Source: an uncultured Collinsella sp. (GTDB lineage: Bacteria > Actinomycetota > Coriobacteriia > Coriobacteriales > Coriobacteriaceae). From it: a stretch of DNA of 64,000 nt. Shown here piece after piece: positions 48,798 through 57,603 of the stretch. The notes under the pieces were generated by a model. The model was not told the origin of the DNA. It did not search any database and was given only the letters and a program-made list of their open reading frames with translations. The translations under genes and the position numbers were made by a program. The stretch spans positions 1-64,000 of the forward strand of contig URPK01000009.1 of assembly GCA_900549715.1 (NCBI GenBank), read 5' to 3'. How positions within the stretch are numbered: position 1 is the stretch's first letter; every line of letters starts with the position of its first letter.

Positions 48798-48977
48798 GGA
48801 TTCCGTTCCCCCCTCTTGGTTGTCTTACTGCCATTATTGCCGCGAAGTCGCCGGTGCGCGCCTCGCGCGGCATTAAGGTGACAGAACTGTTCGCGAACGA
48901 AAGCGTTCGAATCGCCCCTCGCTCGCAGCGGGCGCGGGGATCAAATGATTAAATAATCCCCGTCCCAGAAAAATCAT

Positions 48978-49685
48978 TTAGCGGCGGGCGCGAAGCTTTT
49001 CGTAGCCGTCGGCGAAGAAGGCGACCGTGGCGGCGTCCGCCTCGGCGGCATCGGTATCGTCGGCGGGGACCACGCCGTGCTCGTCGCTCACCAGGAACAG
49101 CGCGCCCTTGAGCTGAGCGGGGATGTCTACGCGCGTGACCGGGATGTCCTTGGTCTGGGCCAGCTGTTCGATGAGCGTCGCCGTGCCGCACAGGCACTCG
49201 TCCGCCGGCGCCACAAAGGCCAGCTCGCCGTCGTTGACGGCAGCAAGCAGCTCGGGCGCCACGCCGGTTTCGTCGGCCTCGGAACGGGCCTCGGCAGAGC
49301 GGGCACGCAGCGCCTTGGCTGACGTATCGGCGAGCGGCTCGTACTCCCCCACTGTCATGGCGGCGTTGCCGTTGATGTCGATCACCAGCATGAGCACACC
49401 GTCGTGCGCGGTATAGTCGCCCTCGGCTAGCGACCACTCAACGTGCTGCTTGGCCCAGCTGAGCATGTTATGGGTAAGCGGCTCGCCCTGCACCAAGCGC
49501 TCGGACAGCGCGCGAATGTGACGGTTGAGCATGGGCACCTTTTTGTTGGACATGCGCCAACGGCAGATAAGCGCGGGCTTGTCGAGCGTAAACTTCTCGA
49601 CCGCCTCCTGATTGGCGCAAAAGTCCTCGTACGCACGCTGGTCCTCGGCATTGCCAAACAGCTCGGCATCATCAATCTGGGGCAT
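48978..49685 (-). CDS. Hypothetical protein, unknown family (about 235 aa)
   Basis: I do not recognise this cytoplasmic, acidic protein. The start at ATG 49685 is supported by AAAGG seven bases upstream; two more in-frame ATGs lie just ahead. Recognisable local features are KPALICRWRMSNKKVPMLNR near the N-terminus, DGVLMLVIDINGNAAMTVGE in the middle and a C-terminal SseB-like region (LKGALFLVSDEHGVVPADD). The gene is alone between the response regulator and a terminator. Confidence 0.65.
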   Translation of the reverse strand: MPQIDDAELFGNAEDQRAYEDFCANQEAVEKFTLDKPALICRWRMSNKKVPMLNRHIRALSERLVQGEPLTHNMLSWAKQHVEWSLAEGDYTAHDGVLMLVIDINGNAAMTVGEYEPLADTSAKALRARSAEARSEADETGVAPELLAAVNDGELAFVAPADECLCGTATLIEQLAQTKDIPVTRVDIPAQLKGALFLVSDEHGVVPADDTDAAEADAATVAFFADGYEKLRARR

Positions 49686-49727
49686 GGTCATACCTTTCGT
49701 GTTAGTCATTCCGTCCTCTTATACCAA

Positions 49728-49760
49728 AAAGACGGCCCTCCAAACGGAGCGGCCGTCTTT
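49728..49760 (-). terminator. Rho-independent terminator after purH
   Basis: AAAGACGGCCGCTCCG and CGGAGGGCCGTCTTT are two near-perfect arms on the - strand followed by TTGG; A- and T-runs on both sides suggest bidirectionality. Confidence 0.75.
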
Positions 49761-49843
49761 TGCAGAGATAATTTTAGAAGCGAGGCGGTCCAAGGGACGA
49801 GATAACATCCCATCCTCCCCAGTCAACCTAACAGGTCGGCGAG

Positions 49844-49941
49844 GGTTGCCCAGGTGCCGCAGATTGCCGTGAAAGAGGAGCGACGCGTACTTGGGTACGC
49901 GGGCGACGAATGAGCGGCAAGGTGCGGTGGTTGGGCAAGCC
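49844..49941. repeat. 98-bp nested palindrome after purH
   Basis: Stems, from outside to inside, are GGTTGCCCA/TGGGCAAGCC, GCCGCA/TGCGGT, TTGCCG/CGGCAA and GCGTAC-TTGG-GTACGC. It starts 19 bases past the purH stop. A well-defined loop core (GAGGAGCGACGCGTAC and GTACGCGGGCGACGAA) suggests a conserved RNA or DNA element rather than a plain terminator, which is present separately at 49728. Confidence 0.7.
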
Positions 49942-49959
49942 GCAGCGCCACCTCCCTAC

Positions 49960-51567
49960 TTAATGGCGGAAGTGGCGCGCACCCGTGAAAACCATCGCAA
50001 TATTGTGCTCGTTGCAGGCCTGGATGCTCTCGTCATCGCGCTTGGAGCCGCCGGGCTGGATGATGCAGGTCACGCCGTGTGCGGCAAGCACGTCGACGTT
50101 GTCGCGGAACGGGAAGAACGCGTCGCTTGCGCAGGCAAAGCCGCCCTTCTCCACGCCCTCGCGCTCGCAGAAGTCCTCGGCGCGCTCGCAGGCAAGCAGC
50201 GCAGAGTCAACGCGGTTGGGCTGACCGGGGCCCATGCCAATGCCGGCCTTGCCCTTGGAGACCAGGATGGCGTTGGACTTGACGCCCTTACAGACCTTCC
50301 AGGCAAACTCGAGCTCGGCCATCTCGGCGTCGGTGGGCTTGCGGTCGGTGGGGAACGTAAAGGTCGCGGGATCCTCGGTCACGCGGTCGACCTCCTGCAC
50401 CAGCATGCCGCCGTCGATGGAGCGCAGCTCCACTTGGGCACCGTGGTCCACGCCGCCGGTAGCCAGCACGCGCAGGTTGGGGCGCTTGGCCATGCGCTCG
50501 AGCGCCTCATCGGTGTAGCTCGGGGCGATGATGACCTCGACGAACTGCTTGTTCTGGTCGGCGAAGTGCTCAACCAGCTCAAAGGGAACCTCGCGGTTGC
50601 AGGCGATGATGCCGCCGAAGGCGCTCTTGGGATCGCAGGCGAAAGCGCGGTCGTAGGCGGCCGTGATGTCCTCGGCAACGGCGGAACCGCAGGGGTTCTG
50701 ATGCTTGAGGATCACGCAGGCCGGCTCGTCGAACTCGCGGACCAGGTTCCAAGCGGCGTCGGCATCCAGATAGTTGTTGTAGCTGAGCGGCTTGCCCTGG
50801 ATCTGCTCGGAGCCCACGAGCGGGAACTGCGAGCTCGCGGTGTTCTCGCAGCCCTCGGCAAAACGATAGACCGTGGCCTTCTGCTGTGGGTTCTCGCCAT
50901 AGCGCAGGTCGTCGACCTTTTCCAGCGAAATCTCGAGCTTGGCAGAGGTGTCCGCCACGTCGCTTGCCTGGGCGGCAAGCCAACGGGAGATAGCCGTATC
51001 GTAGGCGGCGGTAGTCTGGTAGACCTTCACCTGCAGGCGACGACGGGTGGCAAGCGTGGTGCAGCCGCCGGTCTCGCGCATCTCGGCAAGGACAGCGTCA
51101 TAGTCGGCCGGGTCAGAGATGACGGTAACGCTCGCAGCGTTCTTAGCGGCGGAGCGCAGCATGGAGGGACCGCCAATGTCGATGTGCTCGATGGCGTCCG
51201 CAAAGGTGACCTCGGGGTTGGCGACGGTCTTCTCGAACTCGTACAGGTTGACGACGACCAAGTCGATCAGCTTAATGCCGTGCTGAGCGGCCTCCTGCAT
51301 GTGCTGCTCGGAATCGCGGCGGGCCAGCAGCGCGCCGTGAACCTTGGGGTGCAGGGTCTTAACGCGGCCGTCCATCATCTCGGGATAGCCCGTGAACTCC
51401 TCGATGGGGGTTACGGGAACGCCCGCGTCCTCGATGGCACGAGCCGTGCCGCCCGTAGAGATGATCTCGACGCCAAAGTCATCGACCAGCGTCCGTGCGA
51501 AATCGACGACACCCGTTTTATCGGTAACCGAGATCAACGCGCGTGCGATCTTCACATCAGATCCCAT
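49960..51567 (-). CDS. purH: Bifunctional AICAR transformylase / IMP cyclohydrolase
   Basis: This 535-residue enzyme performs the last two steps of IMP synthesis. The N-terminal MGS-fold cyclohydrolase has ALISVTDKTGVVDFARTL and STGGTARAIEDAGV. The C-terminal transformylase has RYGENPQQKATVYR, KPLSYNNYLDADAAWNLV, LKHQNPCGSAVA and the final IIQPGGSKRDDESIQACNEH. ATG 51567 follows AGGAGG by five bases. The 265 bases upstream have no recognised riboswitch. Confidence 0.96.
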   Translation of the reverse strand: MGSDVKIARALISVTDKTGVVDFARTLVDDFGVEIISTGGTARAIEDAGVPVTPIEEFTGYPEMMDGRVKTLHPKVHGALLARRDSEQHMQEAAQHGIKLIDLVVVNLYEFEKTVANPEVTFADAIEHIDIGGPSMLRSAAKNAASVTVISDPADYDAVLAEMRETGGCTTLATRRRLQVKVYQTTAAYDTAISRWLAAQASDVADTSAKLEISLEKVDDLRYGENPQQKATVYRFAEGCENTASSQFPLVGSEQIQGKPLSYNNYLDADAAWNLVREFDEPACVILKHQNPCGSAVAEDITAAYDRAFACDPKSAFGGIIACNREVPFELVEHFADQNKQFVEVIIAPSYTDEALERMAKRPNLRVLATGGVDHGAQVELRSIDGGMLVQEVDRVTEDPATFTFPTDRKPTDAEMAELEFAWKVCKGVKSNAILVSKGKAGIGMGPGQPNRVDSALLACERAEDFCEREGVEKGGFACASDAFFPFRDNVDVLAAHGVTCIIQPGGSKRDDESIQACNEHNIAMVFTGARHFRH

Positions 51568-51832
51568 GCAGTCCTCCTGTCTGGTACGCCGCCGTGCTCT
51601 GTGAGTCGGTGATACGTCGATCTGCAGCGCTCGCGCAGCGGCATTGAAAATACTGATTCAATGTAGCGCATCGAGCGCATCGATGCACCCCGCAACGGGC
51701 GCATGTGCAGAAAAAGTTTGCGCGCGGAGGGGATGGGCACGGTGAGTTCATGGAACACAGGGGCACCATAATTAGATGCCAATAGCGTGGTAGAACTGTG
51801 CTCGATATGCATCCGCAAAAGAAAGAGGCACC

Positions 51833-52474
51833 ATGGTCTCGCGGGTTCTCTACCGACCGTTTGATACCGAAGACTTCGACGCCATCGCGCTGATTCTGCA
51901 GCAGCTTTGGCATAACAATTCGGATAACGATGAGTACAACCGCCTTGAGGCCGCGTGCGACCTCGCCTATTGCCTTTCGTCATCGACGTTTTCGCAGGTT
52001 GCCGTAATCGACGGTCAGGCGCGTGGCATTTCGCTCGCGCGTGCGGGACAGAGCTCCGGCGCCACCGTTAAGGAACATTGGATGGATACCGAACGCGCGC
52101 TGCTATCGCAGATGCGTGAACTGGAGCCTGATGCCTGCGCCGAGTATCTCTCGTTTGTGCGTGCAACCATCCGAACCAACAACCGCCTGCTCGAGAGCAG
52201 CCCGTTGCCGCACGACAACGAAGTCACGCTGCTCGCCGTCGATCCCGATGTCCACGGCCTGGGCGTTGGCTCGGTTTTGCTCGATGCCGCGGTCTCGTAC
52301 CTGTCCTCGCGCGGGGCGACAAGGGCACACTTGTACACCGACTCTAACTGCTCGTGGAAGTTCTACGAGCTGCACGGCTTTAAGCGCACGGCCACGCACC
52401 GCGCCAACCGCGAAGAGCGCCGCCACGACATGCCGCGCGAAAGCTTCCTCTACGAACTCGATCTAACAGCCTAG
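51833..52474 (+). CDS. GNAT family N-acetyltransferase
   Basis: This 213-residue protein has a GNAT acetyl-CoA-binding core: VTLLAVDPDVHGLGVGSVLL, near residue 143, contains the Q/RxxGxG/A-type loop, followed by ATRAHLYTDSNCSWKFYELHG. The N-terminal 100 residues are variable and set the substrate, which is unknown. GAAAGAGG precedes the ATG. It is divergent from purH. The C-terminus RRHDMPRESFLYELDL is usual for this acyltransferase type. Confidence 0.85.
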   Translation: MVSRVLYRPFDTEDFDAIALILQQLWHNNSDNDEYNRLEAACDLAYCLSSSTFSQVAVIDGQARGISLARAGQSSGATVKEHWMDTERALLSQMRELEPDACAEYLSFVRATIRTNNRLLESSPLPHDNEVTLLAVDPDVHGLGVGSVLLDAAVSYLSSRGATRAHLYTDSNCSWKFYELHGFKRTATHRANREERRHDMPRESFLYELDLTA

Positions 52475-52485
52475 CCCGGGCAGTT

Positions 52486-52590
52486 AGGGACGTTCCTCTT
52501 GTGCCGGCACTCCGGGACACTCCTTGGCAGCAACCACACCTAGTCATTGGGGACGTTCTTAAATGACTAGTCGCTGGGGACAGTCTTGAT
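52486..52590. repeat. Composite of dispersed GGGACGTTC-type repeats
   Basis: A CAGTTAGGGACGTTCCT unit with GTGCCGGCACTCC and GGGACACTCCTTGGCA follows the GNAT stop. Next is CTAGTCATT-GGGGACGTTCTTA-AATGACTAG, a hairpin with 9-bp perfect arms. Then comes CGCTGGGGACAGTCTTGATC. At least two repeat types are joined here. Confidence 0.7.
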
Positions 52591-52681
52591 CAAAACGGTC
52601 GCCGAAGCCCTCGCCGGCATCACCCTATAGAGGGGTCTGCAAATAGCTGTGGGCAAAAGTAAAAGATCGGCGCATAAAAAG

Positions 52682-52723
52682 GGGATGGGCTTTCCCCGAC
52701 GGCTGTCGAGAAAAGCCCATCCC
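52682..52723 (-). terminator. Rho-independent terminator
   Basis: GGGATGGGCTTT and AAAGCCCATCCC are perfect 12-bp arms, and on the - strand the hairpin is followed by CTTTTTATG. It ends the DUF2207 gene. Confidence 0.92.
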
Positions 52724-52737
52724 ATAATTTACGACCG

Positions 52738-54684
52738 TTAGAACGTTCCGCCGCCGCCTCCGCCGACGCCGCCACCGCCGCCACCGGAAAAGCCGCCACC
52801 GCTGCCGCCGCTCGAGCTATCGGAACTCGAAGCCAGCTCGCGGATGGTCTCGTGGTACACATCGTTGAACGAATCGAGCGGGGACTCGTTGCCGTAGTGA
52901 TGGTAATACCACCAGTAGCAGGGGTAGTTGTCGTAGAAATCGTCACTGTTGCGCAGGTCCGCAGGCACGGCTTCGGCCAGCTGTCGCAGCACTTCTTTCG
53001 AAACGCCCAGGGCAACGCCCATCACCAGCAACTTGTTCCACAAGATCAGGTCGCTGGGGACGGCCTCCTTCAGACGCGTAAAGTCCTCGAGCCAATGCTT
53101 GAGCGCCTTGCAGCGAGCCGCCACCTCGGCGCCCTCCGGCGTGTAGCGGCGGAAGGTGCAGCTCAGGACAAAGCCCACGATCGTGACGGGGATCGAGATC
53201 ATAGCGGCACCGACGTTGGCGTCCGCAAAGTCGGTATAGATCAGAGAGCCCAGAATGCCAAAGACGATGATGATGCCGAGAACCAAGCCGGCAACCAGGG
53301 CGATGGTGCCGTCCGAGGCGATAAGCTCGCGCGTCTCCAGCTTGCCCTTAACCGTGCTTTGATAGTCCTCGAGCTTGTTGCCAACAGATTCAGTACGCTC
53401 GCTGGCATACTCCTCCAGCTCGCTAAACGTGCGTGAACGGACGCCGTCTTTATCGGGCTTAACGCCGGCGAAGAAGACCTTGAGCACATCGCGATCGATG
53501 CCGTCCTTCTTGGCAGCCTTCCAGGCCTCGCCGGTCACTGTGATGCGATACGTCTGCTCCTCTTTTTCGCGACGGAGCAGACCCTTCTTCTTGGTCTCGG
53601 TCGCTTCTTCCAGCTTGATCACGCGGTCGTCGGTGAGCTTCATAAGCGTGGCGATATATGCCTGATCGGGCACGTCGTTCCAGCTCATGAGAGCTGCAAG
53701 CACCGCGGGATGGTCGGCCGAGGGCACATCGCGGAAGTACTCGTCCTGAAAGAGCGGCTTGGGTTTGGGCCTGCGCAGCTTAAGCATCACGATCACACCG
53801 GTATAGGCAACCGCCACGACAACACACACCACGGCAATCGCGCCGGCAACCGCACGCGCGTGCTCACGGCGAGCGTTGGCCTCGTCGGCCCATTCCTTCT
53901 CTTCGCTCAGAATCGTCGACATGCGCTTTTCGCCCGAGACGGCAAGCTGCGGCACCCAGTCGCTGGGGAAGGCGATGCGTGCCTCGGCGAATTCGCCCTC
54001 ATGCACGCAGGGAATGGTATAGGTGACCATGGGCTCGTCCGCATCGAGCGACACGTCGCCCGTCAGCGGGCCGTGGCCCCATGCGCGGAAGTTATCGCCT
54101 TTGACGGCAGCCGTCCCGGCAGCGGCATTTGCAAAGTAGACTTCCATCTCGACGTCATCGGAGTCCGCCGACCAGCCGTCGCCGACGAATTTCCAGTAGA
54201 GCTCGGCGGTATCGGCCCAGTTCATAACCGCACCGGTCATGGAATAACTCACGTAGTAGATTGCGCTGTCGCCGCTCTCGTGAGGGCTGAACACCTTAAT
54301 CTTTACGCCGTCGTCGGACTGTTCCACCGTGTAAACGCCGTCGTCGCCTTTATTTGCGCTGTCGACCTTGTTAAACGCAGTGTCGTCTTCCTCGACGCTC
54401 AGCACATTGACGACCACCGAGCCGCCTTGCTGGTTAGAGCCTGTATTGATATCCCAATACACGCCGTTAATGTCATCGTCGAAATCGAACTGGCGTCCCT
54501 CGACAACGGTCAGCGAGCCATCGGCCTCAACCGTGGCACCGATATAGGTTTGGCTCATGGAGTAGCCGTCGGCGTGCGCGACGGCAGGCAGCAGCAGCAG
54601 CGCGCACGCGACGAGCGCGCAAATGTAAGCAAATCGCGCAAACGGGCAGCGCTGCCGACAGGTCTTGGCAACGGGGGCGTTCAT
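52738..54684 (-). CDS. DUF2207 domain membrane protein with Gly-rich tail
   Basis: This 648-residue protein has a signal peptide (AYICALVACALLLLPAVAHA, before DGYSMSQTYIGATVEADGSL), a DUF2207 extracellular domain of about 230 residues including FDFDDDINGVYWDI, then membrane segments near the middle (VAGAIAVVCVVVAVAYTGVI) and around residues 470-520. The cytoplasmic remainder contains YFRDVPSADHPAVLAALMSW, and the protein ends in GGGFSGGGGGGVGGGGGGTF. DUF2207 proteins are found in many Actinobacteria and Firmicutes; their function is unknown. ATG 54684 is supported by AAAGGAT. Confidence 0.9.
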   Translation of the reverse strand: MNAPVAKTCRQRCPFARFAYICALVACALLLLPAVAHADGYSMSQTYIGATVEADGSLTVVEGRQFDFDDDINGVYWDINTGSNQQGGSVVVNVLSVEEDDTAFNKVDSANKGDDGVYTVEQSDDGVKIKVFSPHESGDSAIYYVSYSMTGAVMNWADTAELYWKFVGDGWSADSDDVEMEVYFANAAAGTAAVKGDNFRAWGHGPLTGDVSLDADEPMVTYTIPCVHEGEFAEARIAFPSDWVPQLAVSGEKRMSTILSEEKEWADEANARREHARAVAGAIAVVCVVVAVAYTGVIVMLKLRRPKPKPLFQDEYFRDVPSADHPAVLAALMSWNDVPDQAYIATLMKLTDDRVIKLEEATETKKKGLLRREKEEQTYRITVTGEAWKAAKKDGIDRDVLKVFFAGVKPDKDGVRSRTFSELEEYASERTESVGNKLEDYQSTVKGKLETRELIASDGTIALVAGLVLGIIIVFGILGSLIYTDFADANVGAAMISIPVTIVGFVLSCTFRRYTPEGAEVAARCKALKHWLEDFTRLKEAVPSDLILWNKLLVMGVALGVSKEVLRQLAEAVPADLRNSDDFYDNYPCYWWYYHHYGNESPLDSFNDVYHETIRELASSSDSSSGGSGGGFSGGGGGGVGGGGGGTF

Positions 54685-54804
54685 AGGCACATCCTTTGTC
54701 TGTGATACCAGTAGCGTCATTGTCCCACGTTTGCGGGTTCATGTGACGAACATCTAGGTCAGCGGAGTATTAAACGGGACGAAAGTCACGCCCGCGACCG
54801 GCAC

Positions 54805-54853
54805 CTGGGGACGTTCCTTATCTGCCGGCAATCTGGGACACTCCTTGGCATAG
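54805..54853. repeat. GGGGACGTTCC-type dispersed repeat
   Basis: CTGGGGACGTTCCTTATCTG is followed by CCGGCAATCTGGGACACTCC and TTGGCA, the same order of blocks as at 52486. The rest of the 54685-55198 gap holds no gene; the only other clear feature is the hairpin at 55020-55055. Confidence 0.65.
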
Positions 54854-55019
54854 CCCGCTCCGGCATAGATACCACTTCATAGCTCCGTCACAGGTGTAGC
54901 GGCTTTGTGTGGGCGCGGCGTGAGCCGATTAAGCCGGCGAGCGAGGGGCATAAAGCAGTTGAGCGAAAACGGTTTGCCCCTTTGCCGTTCGCTTGAGGAT
55001 CATGTCCCCCTTTTCCGCG

Positions 55020-55055
55020 GAAACCCCGGCAGTTGCGAAGAGCTGCCGGGGTTTC
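55020..55055 (+). terminator. Strong hairpin, terminator-like
   Basis: GAAACCCCGGCAG and CTGCCGGGGTTTC are perfect 13-bp arms with a 10-base loop. It is followed by TGTCGTTTG rather than a clean T-run. It lies 144 bases before the GluQRS start with no obvious gene to terminate, so it may belong to an unrecognised small RNA or leader. Confidence 0.45.
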
Positions 55056-55198
55056 TGTCGTTTGAGGGGTTGAAGGGGCTGAGCTTGGGGCGGTAATCGA
55101 GGTGTTCAGTCGGTGCCCGCCGCGCACAACACGCAGCCTCGGCAACTCGCGAGCATCGACGACGCCCCCTCACCTCACCCCGCGCTATACTTGTCCGC

Positions 55199-56218
55199 AT
55201 GGATATCAACGCATGCAACATAGCAACACCCGCCGTGGCCATGTCGACGGCGCCCAACAGCAAGCTCGCCCCCGCCCTCGCGCCGGTCGTGGGCCGCTTT
55301 GCCCCGTCGCCCTCGGGCCGCATGCACCTGGGCAACGTGTTCAGCTGCCTGTGCGCGTGGCTTTCGGCCCGCAGCCAGGGCGGCAGCATCGTGTTGCGCA
55401 TCGAGGACCTGGACGATCGCTGCAAGCGCCCGGAACTTGCCGCCCAATTGATTGACGACCTAGCCTGGCTGGGGCTTGAGTGGGACGAAGGCCCCTACTA
55501 CCAGCACGATCGCCTGGACTTGTACGAGGACGCCCTGCACCAGCTGCAAGACGCCGGCCTCACCTATCCCTGCTTTTGCACGCGCGCCGAGCTCCACACC
55601 GCAAGCGCGCCGCACGCGAGCGACGGCACGCCCATCTACCGCGGCGCCTGCCGAGGCCTTTCTGCCGAGGAGGTGGCCCGCCGCAGCGCCCTGCGCGCCC
55701 CGGCCACACGTCTGCGCGTGCCCACCGTCGACGACCTCGCAGACGACGTGATCGAATTTGTGGATCGCACGTACGGCGCCCAATGCGAAGCACTCGCCAC
55801 CGAGTGCGGCGACTTTTTGGTGCGCCGCAGCGACGGCGTGTTTGCCTATCAGCTAGCCGTGGTGGTCGACGACGCTGCCATGGGCGTCACCGAGGTCGTG
55901 CGCGGATGCGACCTGCTGGGGTCCACGCCGCGCCAGATCTATCTGCAGCACCTGTTGGGACTGCCCACGCCGCACTACGCACATATTCCGCTGCTCATGG
56001 CACCGGACGGCCGCCGCCTTTCCAAACGAGACCGCGATCTGGACCTGGGCGAACTCCGCGCCCGCTTTGGCACGCCCGAAGCGCTGCTGGGCTGGCTCGC
56101 CGGGCAAACGGGCATCGCGCCGGACACCACGCCGCGCTCTGCCGAGCGGCTGGTCGAGCACTTTAGCTGGGATGTTATCCGCAAGCACAGGGAGAACATT
56201 ACCGTAACGGCTGAGTAA
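55199..56218 (+). CDS. gluQ: Glutamyl-Q tRNA(Asp) synthetase
   Basis: This 339-residue truncated glutamyl-tRNA synthetase has the HIGH-like PSPSGRMHLGNVFSCL near residue 37, the zinc site CFCTRAE...YRGACRG and the KMSKS-like RRLSKRDRDLDLGELR. It lacks the anticodon-binding domain, as in GluQRS, which attaches glutamate to queuosine in tRNA-Asp. The first ~28 residues are a non-conserved extension; a later ATG at codon 15 is possible. It is alone on the + strand, convergent to the phosphoesterase operon. Confidence 0.9.
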   Translation: MDINACNIATPAVAMSTAPNSKLAPALAPVVGRFAPSPSGRMHLGNVFSCLCAWLSARSQGGSIVLRIEDLDDRCKRPELAAQLIDDLAWLGLEWDEGPYYQHDRLDLYEDALHQLQDAGLTYPCFCTRAELHTASAPHASDGTPIYRGACRGLSAEEVARRSALRAPATRLRVPTVDDLADDVIEFVDRTYGAQCEALATECGDFLVRRSDGVFAYQLAVVVDDAAMGVTEVVRGCDLLGSTPRQIYLQHLLGLPTPHYAHIPLLMAPDGRRLSKRDRDLDLGELRARFGTPEALLGWLAGQTGIAPDTTPRSAERLVEHFSWDVIRKHRENITVTAE

Positions 56219-56233
56219 TCAGGCACCCCACCC

Positions 56234-56959
56234 CTACGCAACATCCCAGGGCTGGAGTTCGTCGCCCAGGCGAACGATGCAGTCGTAGAGCACGGTATGG
56301 CGCTCGGCCGGGTTGGCATCCCGATGAAAATGCCCGTAGTACCAGCGCTTGTAGTCCAAGCGGTCCTCCAGCTCATCGAAAAACGCCGTAAGCCGATCAA
56401 CGGCGGGGCAATTCCAGCCGGGCGCCGGATAAAGCGTGGGCGAAAGCATGCGCGTAGAGCAGGTGTGGGTGACCACGTAGTCGACCTTCCAACCCACGCT
56501 GTCGAGCTTTGCCCGCGCCTCCTCAAAGTTGCGCTCGTCCGGCAGTTCCTGCGGCCACCAGCTGGAATAGGGAATGCGGTATTCTTTGTCCACGCTCGTG
56601 GCGCCGCCCATGGTAAAGATCGTTGAGCCGTCGAGCTCAAAAACCTCGCCGCGCGTCAGGCGCCGTATGGGGGAGGTATCCGACAGACGCTGCGTCAGCC
56701 CACCGTGCCACAGCTCCATGGGACGCTCCGCCCAGTGATCGAAACGCTCGTGGTTGCCGTCGACGAACAGCACGGTATAGGGGCGCGACTCCAGCCAAGC
56801 GATGTCGGCACATTCCTCGGCAGAGAAATCCCAGGGAAAGCCAAAGTCGCCCGCGATAATCAGATAGTCGTCGCTCGTCAGGCTATCCCCAAGGTCCCAA
56901 TCGCGCAGCTTTTGCATGTCGAGGCCGCCATGAATATCGCCCGTCACATAGACTGTCAT
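56234..56959 (-). CDS. Metallophosphoesterase (calcineurin-like), third in operon
   Basis: This 241-residue protein has the dimetal motifs VYVTGDIHGGLD (residues 3-14), IIAGDFGFPWD, VDGNHERFDHW, VVTHTCS and WYYGHFHRD. It is paralogous to the protein at 57604-58359 (same VTGD(I/V)HG start, IIAGDFGF and VDGNHE boxes). The substrate is unknown: nucleotide, RNA end or protein phosphatase are all possible. Its ATG overlaps the previous gene's stop by four bases (ATGA). Confidence 0.88.
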   Translation of the reverse strand: MTVYVTGDIHGGLDMQKLRDWDLGDSLTSDDYLIIAGDFGFPWDFSAEECADIAWLESRPYTVLFVDGNHERFDHWAERPMELWHGGLTQRLSDTSPIRRLTRGEVFELDGSTIFTMGGATSVDKEYRIPYSSWWPQELPDERNFEEARAKLDSVGWKVDYVVTHTCSTRMLSPTLYPAPGWNCPAVDRLTAFFDELEDRLDYKRWYYGHFHRDANPAERHTVLYDCIVRLGDELQPWDVA

Positions 56960-57594
56960 CGGATCACCACTTCCCTCTTATAGGTTTCGAGATCGTGCTC
57001 GACCTGCTCATCGCCCGTGGCGTTGACCCACCACGGCCACTTAACGCAACACGCCGGCTCGTCGACCTGCGCAAACCATGACTTGAGCTCCTCCAAGCTC
57101 ACCGGAGCGTAGCCGCTGGCGTCCACGCCCACGTCATAGCGCAGCAGTCCCTGCCGAAGGTTGAACTTGTTGTACGCGCCGCCGCAGCTGTGGATATGTC
57201 CGTGCAGATGCCAGCCACCGTGCGACATGCCCTGCCAATCGACCATGGGATAGTGGCTCAGCACGATTTTTTGACGGTCGATCTTGAGCACGCAAATGGG
57301 CGGCTCGACGATAAAAGCATCCGCCACCGCAGGCTGCGTCCAGTCTTTGTCATGGTTGCCGGGCAGCAGATGGACGCGCTTGCATGCAATGCTTTTGCGC
57401 AGCTCGTAGGCATCTTGGACCGTCATCTTAAAGCTGAAGTCACCCAAAATGTAAAGCTCGTCATCCGCAGCGACCTTGCTATTAATGCTAGCGACCATGG
57501 CGTCGTTCATCTGCCCAACAGTCGACCAAGGCCTGTCGGCGAGCCGCAGCATGTTCTCGTGCCCAAAGTGGGTATCGCTGGTAAACCAGATCAT
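56956..57594 (-). CDS. Metallophosphoesterase, second in operon
   Basis: This 212-residue protein has MIWFTSDTHFGHENMLRLAD, LYILGDFSFKM, LLPGNHDKDW and the His motifs VLSHYPM and HLHGHIHS. It belongs to a different phosphoesterase branch from its two neighbours (the start SDTHFGH is typical of phage- and plasmid-associated forms). Overlap with the next gene (ATGA) and nine bases to the previous one imply tight co-expression. Confidence 0.88.
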   Translation of the reverse strand: MIWFTSDTHFGHENMLRLADRPWSTVGQMNDAMVASINSKVAADDELYILGDFSFKMTVQDAYELRKSIACKRVHLLPGNHDKDWTQPAVADAFIVEPPICVLKIDRQKIVLSHYPMVDWQGMSHGGWHLHGHIHSCGGAYNKFNLRQGLLRYDVGVDASGYAPVSLEELKSWFAQVDEPACCVKWPWWVNATGDEQVEHDLETYKREVVIR

Positions 57595-57603
57595 GGGGAC
57601 CTC

